Positions 35,240 through 43,684 of a DNA stretch of 64,000 bases are shown one piece after another. The DNA is taken from positions 28,967-92,966 of the forward strand of contig NZ_FQZE01000021.1 in assembly GCF_900141875.1 (NCBI RefSeq), written 5' to 3'. The notes below the pieces were generated by a model. The model searched no databases. It was not told the DNA's origin and was given only the letters and a program-made list of their open reading frames with translations. A program made the translations under genes and the position numbers. The DNA comes from Tangfeifania diversioriginum (GTDB lineage Bacteria > Bacteroidota > Bacteroidia > Bacteroidales > Prolixibacteraceae). Every line of letters begins with the position of its first letter. The first letter of the stretch is position 1.

Positions 35240-36880
35240 TTATTGGTCGGGTTGGCCATTTGGGATGACAACAAAAAAAGTTGAGCCTTTGCCCGGTTCC
35301 GATTCAGCATGGATTTTTCCGTTCAACATTTCAACATAACCTTTGGAAATGGATAAGCCCAGACCAGACCCTTCAAAACCGCGGTTGTGCGATAAGTCGG
35401 CCTGAACAAAATGGCTGAAAATAGCTTTCATCTTTTCCGGAGGAATGCCTTTCCCTGTATCTTCTACAAAAAAATCAGCCTCTTCGCCGTTCCATGAATA
35501 CCCGATGGTGATGGAACCTTTGGAAGTGAATTTGACTGCATTTTTTACCAGGTTCATTAAGATGGAATTTAGCTTGTACGCGTCGGTAAAAAAAGGACGG
35601 GACGAATACGTTCCGTTTTCACGGACATTAAATTTCAGGTTTCTGGCCCTGATTTCGGGATTAAAAAACTGATACAAATCGTTAACCACTTTTTTAATAT
35701 CAACTTCATCAATTTTTACCGATTCAATTCCTGCTTCAATTTTTGATATGTCGATGATGTTGTTGATGGTTGTGAGCATTCGTTCGCCACTCTGCTCGAT
35801 GAGTTCAATAAATTCTTCCTGTTCATTTTTGGAATTTTCATGGGATTTCAGTAAATGGGTAAACCCCAGAATTCCATTCATGGGTGTTCTGATTTCATGG
35901 CTCATGTTGGCCAAAAAAGCAGATTTCATCCTGTCGCTTTCTTCTGCTTTTATCTTTTGTTCTTCCAGCTCTTTCATTATTTGCGAATTCAGCTCAAGTT
36001 GATGCTGAAGGTCCATTGTTTTTGCCCGTACCCGTTTATGCAGAATTTGGTTGACAATAAACAGTAATGAAATAATTCCACCGGCGATAATGGCTGCAAT
36101 AAGAAAATACCTGGAGTAGTAATCCCAGCCGTGGTGTGTTATGTTGTAGTTTTTTATCCATTTGTCGTAAATCCGCTGGTATTCGCCGTTGGCCATAATA
36201 ATTTCCAGTCCGTTATCGATGGTCCGCGCAAACTGCTCGCTGTTTTTTGAGATTTTGAACCCCATGTTTCGTTCCAGCACTTTGTTGTCGCTCGAATAAA
36301 TGTAGTCCTTTCCCAATTCCTTTGCATGATAAATACCGGCAATCTTTTGGGAAATGGCACAAAGGACTTCTTCTCGTTCAAGCGCATCAAGCAACTGGGT
36401 GTAGCTGGTTACAAAAATAAACTCGGTATTGGGATTTATAGAGCGAACGTAGTGGGTTAAAACATCGTTTTCCCACAATGCTACAACTGGACGGCTCGTA
36501 GTTCTCAGCACTTCCTGCGAAAATTTTTTGTGATTTTTTGTATTGTACAAAAAGCAGTGGGAAGTTTGAATTACCGACCGGCTGTAAAGATAGTTGGCAT
36601 CCGGGTGCCCCGGGTAATGTGCGCCTGCAATAGCTTGTATTTCATTGTTTTCAATGGCGTGGTTGATATTTTCCCACGAGTCGCTGACAATTTCCAAATC
36701 CAGGTGGTAAATATCTTCTATGGCTTTTAGGATATCTACATTAAAACCAACAAGTTCGCCCTCTGCATTTATATAATTATAAGGTGGATAATTATTGCTT
36801 ATCCCAACTTTTATTTGGCCAAAAGATTTGCTGCTGAGCAAAATAGCTAAACAAAATAAGGCAAAAACTATTTTGGGCAT
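35240..36880 (-). CDS. Histidine kinase with periplasmic solute-binding-type sensor
   Basis: 546 residues: signal peptide (to about residue 21), a periplasmic SBP_bac_3-type domain (GISNNYPPYNYINAEGELVGFNVDIL... to about residue 250), one membrane helix (YFLIAAIIAGGIISLLFIVN), a coiled-coil linker (KTMDLQHQLELNSQIMKELEEQ), the HisKA box FLANMSHEIRTPMNG with phospho-acceptor His328, and a complete HATPase (NLVKNAVKF, DTGKGIPP, GSGLGLSI). The sensor probably binds an amino acid or similar solute directly. There is no receiver domain and no response regulator next to it, so it is an orphan kinase. Confidence 0.92.
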   Translation of the reverse strand: MPKIVFALFCLAILLSSKSFGQIKVGISNNYPPYNYINAEGELVGFNVDILKAIEDIYHLDLEIVSDSWENINHAIENNEIQAIAGAHYPGHPDANYLYSRSVIQTSHCFLYNTKNHKKFSQEVLRTTSRPVVALWENDVLTHYVRSINPNTEFIFVTSYTQLLDALEREEVLCAISQKIAGIYHAKELGKDYIYSSDNKVLERNMGFKISKNSEQFARTIDNGLEIIMANGEYQRIYDKWIKNYNITHHGWDYYSRYFLIAAIIAGGIISLLFIVNQILHKRVRAKTMDLQHQLELNSQIMKELEEQKIKAEESDRMKSAFLANMSHEIRTPMNGILGFTHLLKSHENSKNEQEEFIELIEQSGERMLTTINNIIDISKIEAGIESVKIDEVDIKKVVNDLYQFFNPEIRARNLKFNVRENGTYSSRPFFTDAYKLNSILMNLVKNAVKFTSKGSITIGYSWNGEEADFFVEDTGKGIPPEKMKAIFSHFVQADLSHNRGFEGSGLGLSISKGYVEMLNGKIHAESEPGKGSTFFVVIPNGQPDQ

Positions 36881-37004
36881 TTTAAATGTTTTGGAATTTA
36901 TACAAATCTATAAAATAATATGATATAAGTAATCATTTGATGAACAGATTGCTTTCTGCCAACCATTGATGGAACTTTTTCCTTGAAATGCGCAATAAAA
37001 GTTC

Positions 37005-37012
37005 TATTTTTA
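37005..37012 (+). promoter_or_regulatory. Weak candidate -7 element before the DUF4831 gene
   Basis: TATTTTTA, seven of eight to TAnnTTTG, with CTTG (36982-36985) 19 bases before it; 21 bases upstream of the ATG. Confidence 0.25.
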
Positions 37013-37032
37013 GGTCATAAATAAAAAACATT

Positions 37033-38148
37033 ATGCAGCGAATAGTTTTAATCATTTTGACAATATTGATTGTTGCGCCGGCGTTTGGCCAGCGGAACAG
37101 AAGAGGAGACGAAGAGGCCGAACCAGGGTATGTGGAAGGTATTACCTATGCATTGCCCCGAACAGGAGTGAGGATTTATGTGAAAGCCACCAGGGTAACT
37201 TTCGAGCCCGGGCCTTATGCCGCTTATGCCGGGGAGCTGCTCGGAATTACCGATGCCCGCACCCGCGGTTCGGTGCAGTGGCAGTTCGACGATGTGCAAA
37301 TGGAAACCTTCCCGGAGCCCGATCCCAATCATGTTTATAAAGCAATGGGAGAAGGTGCTTTTTCAGTTAACCTGACACCTGAAGGTTGCCTTGCCGGAAT
37401 AAATTCACCCACCGATGTTTTTGGGATAAATGAAGTGAAAACAAATCTTTTTATCAGCGGGGATGCAAATGACGAAGATTTTTCGTTTGCCAGTTTCAAT
37501 GATTCCCCGCTTTACACTGAAGGAGATTCAACCAATAACTACCGTCCTGTGCGGGTTAGTGATGAGAAAAAAGCAGCCGATGCAGCCGCACGTATCCTGG
37601 AATGCCGGCTCACAAGGTTTCACATGGCTGCCGGATTAATGGATGAATTCCATCCTGACGGTGTTGCCTACGAAGTTAGCCTTAATGAACTCGACCGGAT
37701 TGAAAGAAACTACCTCAGTTTATTTACCGGAAGGACAACTTATAAAACCGAAGAGTTTAGTTTTGATTTTATCCCCACTGTCTCTTCAACCGGAAGCGGA
37801 GAAGTGGTTTTTCGTTTTTCAGAAGAAAATGGCGTGGTTCCGGCCTCAGATCTTTCCGGCAAACCGGTTACGGTAAAAGTGAACCCGGTAGAAAATTTGA
37901 AAGCAAAATACACCAGCCTGGCATCATCTGAAAATCCTTCAGCCGGCGAGAGCGGAGTCTATTACCGCATGCCCGGAATGGCCAACGTGGAGATTATTTT
38001 TGAACTGAAAACCATTGCTTCTGCACGCATTGTACTGCCCCAGTTTGGCGAAACAGCTCCCGTACCGGAAGAGCTGCTGTTTGGCGATTACAGTATCGAA
38101 TTTCATCCCGGCACAGGTGCCATTAAATCGGTAACCAAAAATGAATAA
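37033..38148 (+). CDS. DUF4831 family exported protein
   Basis: 371 residues with a signal peptide ending VAPAFGQ. The start of the mature protein, EAEPGYVEGITYALPRTGV, followed by KATRVTFEPGPYAAYAGELL and later KAADAAARILECRLTRF, matches the Bacteroidota DUF4831 family. Function unknown; the family is thought to be a periplasmic or surface beta-rich protein. Monocistronic with its own terminator. Confidence 0.85.
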   Translation: MQRIVLIILTILIVAPAFGQRNRRGDEEAEPGYVEGITYALPRTGVRIYVKATRVTFEPGPYAAYAGELLGITDARTRGSVQWQFDDVQMETFPEPDPNHVYKAMGEGAFSVNLTPEGCLAGINSPTDVFGINEVKTNLFISGDANDEDFSFASFNDSPLYTEGDSTNNYRPVRVSDEKKAADAAARILECRLTRFHMAAGLMDEFHPDGVAYEVSLNELDRIERNYLSLFTGRTTYKTEEFSFDFIPTVSSTGSGEVVFRFSEENGVVPASDLSGKPVTVKVNPVENLKAKYTSLASSENPSAGESGVYYRMPGMANVEIIFELKTIASARIVLPQFGETAPVPEELLFGDYSIEFHPGTGAIKSVTKNE

Positions 38149-38153
38149 ATGAA

Positions 38154-38195
38154 AAGAGGGTATTCTCACTATTTAAAAAGAATACCCTTTTTTAT
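38154..38195 (+). terminator. Terminator after the DUF4831 gene
   Basis: GGGTATTC (38158-38165) pairs perfectly with GAATACCC (38180-38187), extended by A/T pairs, then six Ts. Confidence 0.88.
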
Positions 38196-38227
38196 TTCCA
38201 ATAGATTAATCTTTTTTTTGAATATTT

Positions 38228-39916
38228 ATGACTGAAACTATAAAAAGGTCGTTAAGGGAATCGCCAAAAGCCCGTTGGACAGCAATGGTTCTGGTTTCAT
38301 TATCTGCTTTTGGTGCTTACTATTTCAATTACGCCCTTTCTCCTGTTAAGCCCATGTTGGAAAGTGCCCTGGGCTGGACCAGCTCCGATTTTGGCACCTA
38401 CACTTCCTCCTATGCCTGGTTTAATGTGTATTTTTTTATGCTCATTTTCAGCGGGATTATTCTCGATAAACTGGGCATCAGACTCACTGGTTTGAGTTCA
38501 GCTCTTCTGATGTTAATTGGAACCGGGATAAATTACTGGGCTGTTGTTACCGATTTTCCGGATGCTGCACAGGTTGCGCTTCCGCTGATAGGTGAAATTA
38601 AAACACAAGTGCTCTATTCGTCGCTGGGATTTGCCCTGTTTGGAGTGGGAACCGAAGCTTCAGGAATTACGCTGACCAAAGCCATCGTCAGGTGGTTTAA
38701 AGGAAAGGAACTGGCGCTTGCCATGGGCCTGCAAATGTCGATTGCCCGCATGGGAACTGCGTTGGCACTGGCTGTTGCTCTGCCACTGGCTATCAATTTC
38801 CATTACAGCTCACCCATTCTCTGGGCATTTGTTCTAATGTTTATCGGGGTCATTGCTTTTGTAATGTATATTTTTCTCGATTTGAAACTGGAGAAATCCG
38901 AAAAAGAGATCGAGGTAGATGAGGAGGAGCCTTTCCGGCTGCGGGATATTCTTTCCATCATTAAAAACCGGGGGTTCTGGTACATTGCCATTCTTTGCGT
39001 ACTTTTCTACAGTGCGGTATTCCCCTTTCTGTATTACGCTACCGATTTCATGATAAATAAATACCGTGTTGCTCCGGGGGTGGCCGGAATCATTCCAAGT
39101 CTCCTGCCGTTTGGCACCATTTTTTTAACACCGCTGTTTGGTGGAATCTACGACAAAAAAGGGAAGGGCGCCACCATCATGATTATTGGTGCTTTATTGC
39201 TGATTTTAGTTCACGGTGTGCTTGCCATACCTTTCCTCGATAATTGGATTCTGGCCTCGGCAATGGTTGTGGTTCTGGGAATTGCTTTTTCATTGGTTCC
39301 TTCGGCAATGTGGCCTGCTGTGCCAAAAATTATTCCTGAAAAACGACTGGGAACTGCCTATGCCGTTATTTTCTGGATTCAGAACATTGGACTGATGCTG
39401 GTCCCGCTTTTGCTGGGAATTGTGCTTGATGCAACCAATCCTTCGGTAGCCACAAACAAGGCGCTAATCCGTTCGTCGGTAGAACAAAGTTATTCCACAC
39501 TTCTTGCCCAAAATAATATTACAGTAGATGCTGACGAGATGAAGCGTGCAGTTGAAACCACTACAACAACTGTTGTCGATTCGGTGGTGAAAACATCTTT
39601 TTACAAGGAAATTGAACATTCAGCAGCTGAGAAAGAAGATGTAAAAAATGAAATTTTAAAACAGGTAGCCACGGCTGGTGGTGCGTTTGAAACCGATGAA
39701 GATAAATCAACCAGCATCAATAAAATTCAACAAATAATCACTGAACAAACCTATCAGGTAATTGAAAAGAATAAATTAAACATTCGGTATAATTATCAGG
39801 CTGACATCCTGATTTTTGCAATGCTTGGCGTTTTATCGCTGATTTTTGCATTCCTCTTAAAACGCGAAGACAGGAAAAAAGGTTACGGACTTGAATTACC
39901 GAATATAAAAGAATAA
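38228..39916 (+). CDS. MFS transporter with a large loop before the last helix (MFSD1-like)
   Basis: 562 residues, 12 predicted helices. The first half runs RWTAMVLVSLSAFGAYYFNY... with a Major Facilitator loop GIILDKLGIRLTG. Between helices 11 and 12 lies an inserted soluble stretch of about 110 residues (around 415-525) rich in Thr, Lys and Glu (VETTTTTVVDSVVKTSFYK), unusual for the family. The gene is 5 bases before an aminoacyl-histidine dipeptidase gene. I infer a peptide importer, by analogy with the animal MFSD1 dipeptide carrier; the substrate is not shown by sequence. Confidence 0.8.
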   Translation: MTETIKRSLRESPKARWTAMVLVSLSAFGAYYFNYALSPVKPMLESALGWTSSDFGTYTSSYAWFNVYFFMLIFSGIILDKLGIRLTGLSSALLMLIGTGINYWAVVTDFPDAAQVALPLIGEIKTQVLYSSLGFALFGVGTEASGITLTKAIVRWFKGKELALAMGLQMSIARMGTALALAVALPLAINFHYSSPILWAFVLMFIGVIAFVMYIFLDLKLEKSEKEIEVDEEEPFRLRDILSIIKNRGFWYIAILCVLFYSAVFPFLYYATDFMINKYRVAPGVAGIIPSLLPFGTIFLTPLFGGIYDKKGKGATIMIIGALLLILVHGVLAIPFLDNWILASAMVVVLGIAFSLVPSAMWPAVPKIIPEKRLGTAYAVIFWIQNIGLMLVPLLLGIVLDATNPSVATNKALIRSSVEQSYSTLLAQNNITVDADEMKRAVETTTTTVVDSVVKTSFYKEIEHSAAEKEDVKNEILKQVATAGGAFETDEDKSTSINKIQQIITEQTYQVIEKNKLNIRYNYQADILIFAMLGVLSLIFAFLLKREDRKKGYGLELPNIKE

Positions 39917-39921
39917 TTATT

Positions 39922-41385
39922 ATGACTCAGATTAAAGATATTCAGCCAAAAGAAGTGTGGCAGGTTTTCGGCCAGATGCTTCAGATTCCCAGACCATCGA
40001 ACCATGAAGAAAAAATTCAGAAGTGGGCGGTGAATTTTGGGAAAAGCCTTGGTTTGGAAACGTCGATAGACGATTCCGGAAACGTGATAATCCGCAAGCC
40101 GGCCACACCCGGCATGGAAGATCGCAAAGGCGTCATTTTGCAAGGGCACCTCGACATGGTTCCGCAAAAGAACAACGACAAAACGCACGATTTTGATAAC
40201 GACCCCATTGAAGCGTTTGTTGAGGACGACTGGGTTACAGCAAACGGTACCACACTGGGTGCCGACAACGGTATTGGCGTATCCTCCGCACTTGCAGTTC
40301 TGGCTTCCGACAAAGTGAAACACGGGCCACTGGAAGTGTTGCTTACAGCCACCGAAGAAACTGGCATGGACGGTGCCAACGGATTGAAAGCCGGTGTTTT
40401 GAACGGTGAAATTCTTATAAATACCGATTCGGAAGACGAGGGGGAATTGTATGTGGGTTGCGCCGGTGGCGTGGATGCCAATATCCTTTTTAATTACACC
40501 GAAGAGGAAACACCCTACGGAGTTGTGGGGCTGAAATTGAATGTTACCGGCATGAAAGGAGGTCATTCAGGAATCGATATTCCCCGGCAGCGTGGAAATG
40601 CCATTAAAGTATTTTTCAGAATACTAAATGCTGCTTATGAAGAGCTTGGCGTTCGTTTGGCACGAATTGACGGCGGCAGTCTGCGGAATGCCATCCCGCG
40701 CGAAGCTTTTGGTGTTGTGGTGGTTGACGAAGCCCGAACGGCTGATTTTGTGGCCCGTGCCTACGAAATTGCCCAGATTATTAAAACTGAACTGGCGGAA
40801 ACTGAGCCTGACCTGAAAGTTGAAATTGCTGAAACTGAACTGCCGGTGTCGTTAATTGATGAAAAAACACAGCAGAATATGACCAAAGCTGTTCTGGCAC
40901 TGCCCAACGGGGTAATCAGAATGAGCGACACAATGATAGGGCTGGTGGAAACCTCCTCGAACCTGGCGCTGTTAAAATCCGACGACCAGAACAAAACCAT
41001 AAAAGCAGCCTGCCTGGTGCGGAGTTCAGTAGATACGGCAAAAGAGGATGTGGCCTCAAGAATTAAAGCTGTTTTTGAACTGGCCGGTGCCGAAGTGAGC
41101 TTTTCCGGTTCCTACCCGGGATGGAAACCCAATATGGAATCGCCGATTCTGAAAACCATGCAGGATGTGTACAACCGCCGGTTTGGTAAAATTCCCGAGA
41201 TTAAAGCTATCCATGCGGGGCTGGAATGCGGAATTCTGGGTGGAAAATATCCCGAGTGGGACATGATTTCGTTCGGGCCAACTATCAGATTTCCACACTC
41301 ACCTGATGAAAAGGTGAACATTGAAACCGTACAAAAATTCTGGGATTTTCTGGTGGCTACACTGGAAAATATTCCGAAGAAATAG
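39922..41385 (+). CDS. pepD: Aminoacyl-histidine dipeptidase (PepD, M20 family)
   Basis: 487 residues, cytosolic di-zinc exopeptidase that splits carnosine-like and other dipeptides. Metal and catalytic motifs: LQGHLDMVPQ with the first His/Asp, GADNGIGVS with the bridging Asp, ATEETGMDGA with the catalytic Glu-Glu, INTDSEDEGELYVGCAGG, and the late AIHAGLECGILGGKYP with the last His. Directly follows the MFS gene (5-base gap), so the pair probably imports and splits dipeptides. A terminator is at 41439. Confidence 0.95.
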   Translation: MTQIKDIQPKEVWQVFGQMLQIPRPSNHEEKIQKWAVNFGKSLGLETSIDDSGNVIIRKPATPGMEDRKGVILQGHLDMVPQKNNDKTHDFDNDPIEAFVEDDWVTANGTTLGADNGIGVSSALAVLASDKVKHGPLEVLLTATEETGMDGANGLKAGVLNGEILINTDSEDEGELYVGCAGGVDANILFNYTEEETPYGVVGLKLNVTGMKGGHSGIDIPRQRGNAIKVFFRILNAAYEELGVRLARIDGGSLRNAIPREAFGVVVVDEARTADFVARAYEIAQIIKTELAETEPDLKVEIAETELPVSLIDEKTQQNMTKAVLALPNGVIRMSDTMIGLVETSSNLALLKSDDQNKTIKAACLVRSSVDTAKEDVASRIKAVFELAGAEVSFSGSYPGWKPNMESPILKTMQDVYNRRFGKIPEIKAIHAGLECGILGGKYPEWDMISFGPTIRFPHSPDEKVNIETVQKFWDFLVATLENIPKK

Positions 41386-41390
41386 CCGGG

Positions 41391-41435
41391 ATCGGCGATT
41401 TCTCCCATGGGATCACTCTGTGGCGAATCACCGAT
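41391..41435 (+). repeat. Inverted repeat just behind pepD
   Basis: ATCGGCGATT (41391-41400) and GAATCACCGAT (41425-41435) are imperfect inverted arms flanking a 24-base loop. It precedes the true terminator. It may stabilise the transcript end; no other role is evident. Confidence 0.4.
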
Positions 41436-41438
41436 TTT

Positions 41439-41480
41439 AAAAAGGATGTTATCTGATTTAAGGTATCATCCTTTTTTTTA
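41439..41480 (+). terminator. Terminator of the MFS-pepD transcript
   Basis: AAAAAGGATG (41439-41448) pairs with CATCCTTTTT, followed by a long T-run. Confidence 0.88.
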
Positions 41481-41503
41481 ACCAAAAAACTATTGGCTCG
41501 CAG

Positions 41504-41641
41504 CTATTCCAGCTTCAAGCTTCCCTGCCCGTCAAACTCCCAGAACGGCACCCAGGCAATTTCCCAGGCATGTCCATCCGGATCGGCAAAATAGGCATCG
41601 GATCCTCCCCTGAAAGTATCGCGCGGTTCAACCAAAACTAT
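41504..41641 (-). pseudogene. Remnant of a VOC/glyoxalase-family gene (C-terminal end only)
   Basis: Read leftward, the frame ends VEPRDTFRGGSDAYFADPDGH followed by AWEIAWVPFWEFDGQGSLKLE and a TAG (41504-41506). GG-x-x-x-Y-F-x-DPDGH-x-WE-(I/V)-AW is the characteristic end of glyoxalase/bleomycin-resistance (VOC) proteins of about 125-140 residues. Only about 45 residues remain; upstream of 41641 the sequence turns AT-rich and non-coding without any start. So the N-terminal two thirds are gone, apparently by deletion when the neighbouring operon or its promoter region came to lie here. No other part of the gene is seen. Confidence 0.8.
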
Positions 41642-41680
41642 ATAGATATTTAGATAATTGTTAATAAGATTTAAATAGCC

Positions 41681-41710
41681 TGTTGGGTTTCAGCTTTTAG
41701 TTTAATTTTG
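41681..41710 (+). promoter_or_regulatory. Candidate promoter of the isoprenoid-cyclase operon
   Basis: TAATTTTG (41703-41710) is a full TAnnTTTG match, with TGTTG (41681-41685) 17 bases before it. It lies 28 bases before the ATG at 41738 and would place the transcript start after the alternative start at 41708, supporting 41738. Confidence 0.45.
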
Positions 41711-41737
41711 CTTTCTTTAATAGTGAGACAGGATTTT

Positions 41738-42511
41738 ATGATGAAAAAAACAGGAATTCTTTTTTGCCGGTGTTCAGCCAGCGTTGTTTCAGCAGAAAAG
41801 CTCGATGAGTTAGCCGATGGTCTGGGGAAGTACGACGCTGATGTTTATGAGTTGCAGGATTTATGTGCCCTCACTGTCAACGAAAAGGATGTGCTCAATA
41901 CTATCGGAAATGAATTCGACAAAAAGATTATTATTGCCTGTTATCCGCGAGCTGTAAAAAATATGCTTCGCCAGGGAGAAATCGAATTTGGCGATTTTGA
42001 AGTGCTCAATTTCAAGGAATTATCGTCTGCCGAAATATTCAGTAAAATTGAAATCGGTTATCAAATTCCGAAAGGTGAAGCACGTTACCAGGTCCAGGCA
42101 ACAGACTTGAATGTTCCGGCGTGGTTTCCGGTTATCGATGAGTCGCTTTGCAACTTGTGTGGAAAGTGTGCCCGCTTTTGTTTGTTTGGCGTTTACACCT
42201 ACAATAAAAAAAGCCTGAAAGTGGTGGATCCGCTGGCATGCAAGAACAAGTGCCCCGCCTGTGGCCGTACCTGTCCCACGCAGGCCATTATGTTCCCGCG
42301 GCTCGATGAAAACAGTGTTTTGGCAGGTGCTGAACCCGGTGAAAAAAAGGTGACCATCGACAAGGGCAGTTTGCTGACTACCTTGAATCAACGCAATCAG
42401 AACCGCCGGAATATTTTCAGGCAGGGAGTGGTTCAGCAGGCTGAAGATGAGCGTAGAAAAGCCATTGAAGAGTTTAAGCTGGGAGTGGATAAAAAGGAGA
42501 AGAATGATTAA
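41738..42511 (+). CDS. Ferredoxin-type protein with HdrA-like N-terminal domain
   Basis: 257 residues (MMKKTGILFCRCSASVVSAE). Residues 1-105 follow the pattern of the N-terminal part of heterodisulfide reductase subunit A (F/LCRC near the start, then KKIIIACYPRAVKNML like the HdrA CSPR segment). From Cys138 come two 4Fe-4S cluster motifs: CNLCGKCARFC and CKNKCPACGRTCP. The C-terminal tail is basic and helical. Probably a cytosolic electron carrier for the enzymes that follow; the radical SAM gene overlaps its end by 8 bases. The redox partner is inferred from context only. Confidence 0.8.
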   Translation: MMKKTGILFCRCSASVVSAEKLDELADGLGKYDADVYELQDLCALTVNEKDVLNTIGNEFDKKIIIACYPRAVKNMLRQGEIEFGDFEVLNFKELSSAEIFSKIEIGYQIPKGEARYQVQATDLNVPAWFPVIDESLCNLCGKCARFCLFGVYTYNKKSLKVVDPLACKNKCPACGRTCPTQAIMFPRLDENSVLAGAEPGEKKVTIDKGSLLTTLNQRNQNRRNIFRQGVVQQAEDERRKAIEEFKLGVDKKEKND

Positions 42512-43679
42512 GCGAATACTTTTAAACAGCGATAAAAAGTGCCTTTACAAGTTTGTGTATAACATGGGGGTGAAAGGCACGATGAGTTTCAGAAGGTACC
42601 AGAAGCGGCTGAAAAAAGGGGAATTTTTCCCGGCGTTTCATTTTATTTCGGTAACCGACGACTGCAACCTGAATTGCCAGGGGTGCTGGGTTACAGGCAA
42701 AAAAAGCAACAGCCGGATGTCTGCCGACGAACTCAACCGGATTATTAATGAAACAAAAGCCAAAGGGTCTTATTTTTTTGGAATTCTTGGCGGCGAACCC
42801 CTGATGTACAAACCGCTTTTCGATGTGCTGAAAAAACACCCCGATTGCTATTTTCAACTGTTTACCAACGGAACTCTGCTGACACCCGGCGTGGCCGAAG
42901 AGCTGAGGAAAATGGCCAATGTAACGCCGCTAATCAGTTTTGAGGGCGACGAAGATGTTGCTGATATCAGGCGCCGCGGAAACGATGTGTACCACCGGAC
43001 AACCCTGGCGGTTGAAAATGCTGCCAATGCCGGGCTCATAACCGGAGTGGCCATGAGCGTCTGTAAGTCGAACCTCGATTTGGCGCTGTCGCCGGAGTTT
43101 ATTCAATCGCTAATCGACAAAGGAGTGGCTTACCTGTGGTACTACATTTACCGCCCTGTGGGAAGCGATCCAACTGTTGAGCTTGCCTTAAACAAAGAGG
43201 AGATTCAAACGTTGCGAAATTATATGGTGGAGGCCCGTTCAAAATATGATATTGCAATTATTGATGCGTACTGGGATGAAGACGGCAACGGCTTGTGCCC
43301 GGCAGCCACTGGGCTGAGTCATCACATCAACGCCTCGGGATACATCGAGCCATGCCCGGTTATCCAGTTTGCCACCGACCATGTGGCTGATAAACCACTG
43401 GCCGAAATTTATCGTGATTCGGTTTTTCTGGATGAACTGAAACAGGAAATTCCGAAGAAAACATCGGGCTGCATTTTGATGGAAGACCCGCAATGGCTGG
43501 TTGACTTTGTGGAAAAGCACAATGCAAAAGATACATCGGGCCGCGAAAATGAAGCCGAAAGGCTGAAAGCCATGCCCAAAGTTCCGAGCCACGGTTCGGG
43601 AACTCCGGTTCCTGAAAAAGGCCGGATTTACCGGTTTGCTAAAAAACGGGCATTCTTTGGACTTGGCGCTTACGGATAG
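42504..43679 (+). CDS. Radical SAM enzyme of unknown specificity
   Basis: 391 residues from the ATG at 42504. The radical SAM cluster motif is Cys54-x3-Cys58-x2-Cys61 (DDCNLNCQGCW), followed by GGEPL (GGE motif). The C-terminal part holds further cysteines (NGLCPAATG, IEPCPVIQF, TSGCILM) suggesting an auxiliary cluster of SPASM/twitch type. It is not HpnH: that enzyme begins differently (a FRCNLACAGC block) and is shorter. It overlaps the ferredoxin gene by 8 bases and precedes the DUF116/isoprenyl-synthase gene by 5. Role inferred: radical chemistry on an isoprenoid product. Confidence 0.8.
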   Translation: MIKRILLNSDKKCLYKFVYNMGVKGTMSFRRYQKRLKKGEFFPAFHFISVTDDCNLNCQGCWVTGKKSNSRMSADELNRIINETKAKGSYFFGILGGEPLMYKPLFDVLKKHPDCYFQLFTNGTLLTPGVAEELRKMANVTPLISFEGDEDVADIRRRGNDVYHRTTLAVENAANAGLITGVAMSVCKSNLDLALSPEFIQSLIDKGVAYLWYYIYRPVGSDPTVELALNKEEIQTLRNYMVEARSKYDIAIIDAYWDEDGNGLCPAATGLSHHINASGYIEPCPVIQFATDHVADKPLAEIYRDSVFLDELKQEIPKKTSGCILMEDPQWLVDFVEKHNAKDTSGRENEAERLKAMPKVPSHGSGTPVPEKGRIYRFAKKRAFFGLGAYG

Positions 43680-43684
43680 AAAAT

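Noticed and set aside
42504..43679. HpnH adenosylhopene transferase
   Set aside because: The cluster-motif context and length do not fit, and auxiliary cysteines are present.
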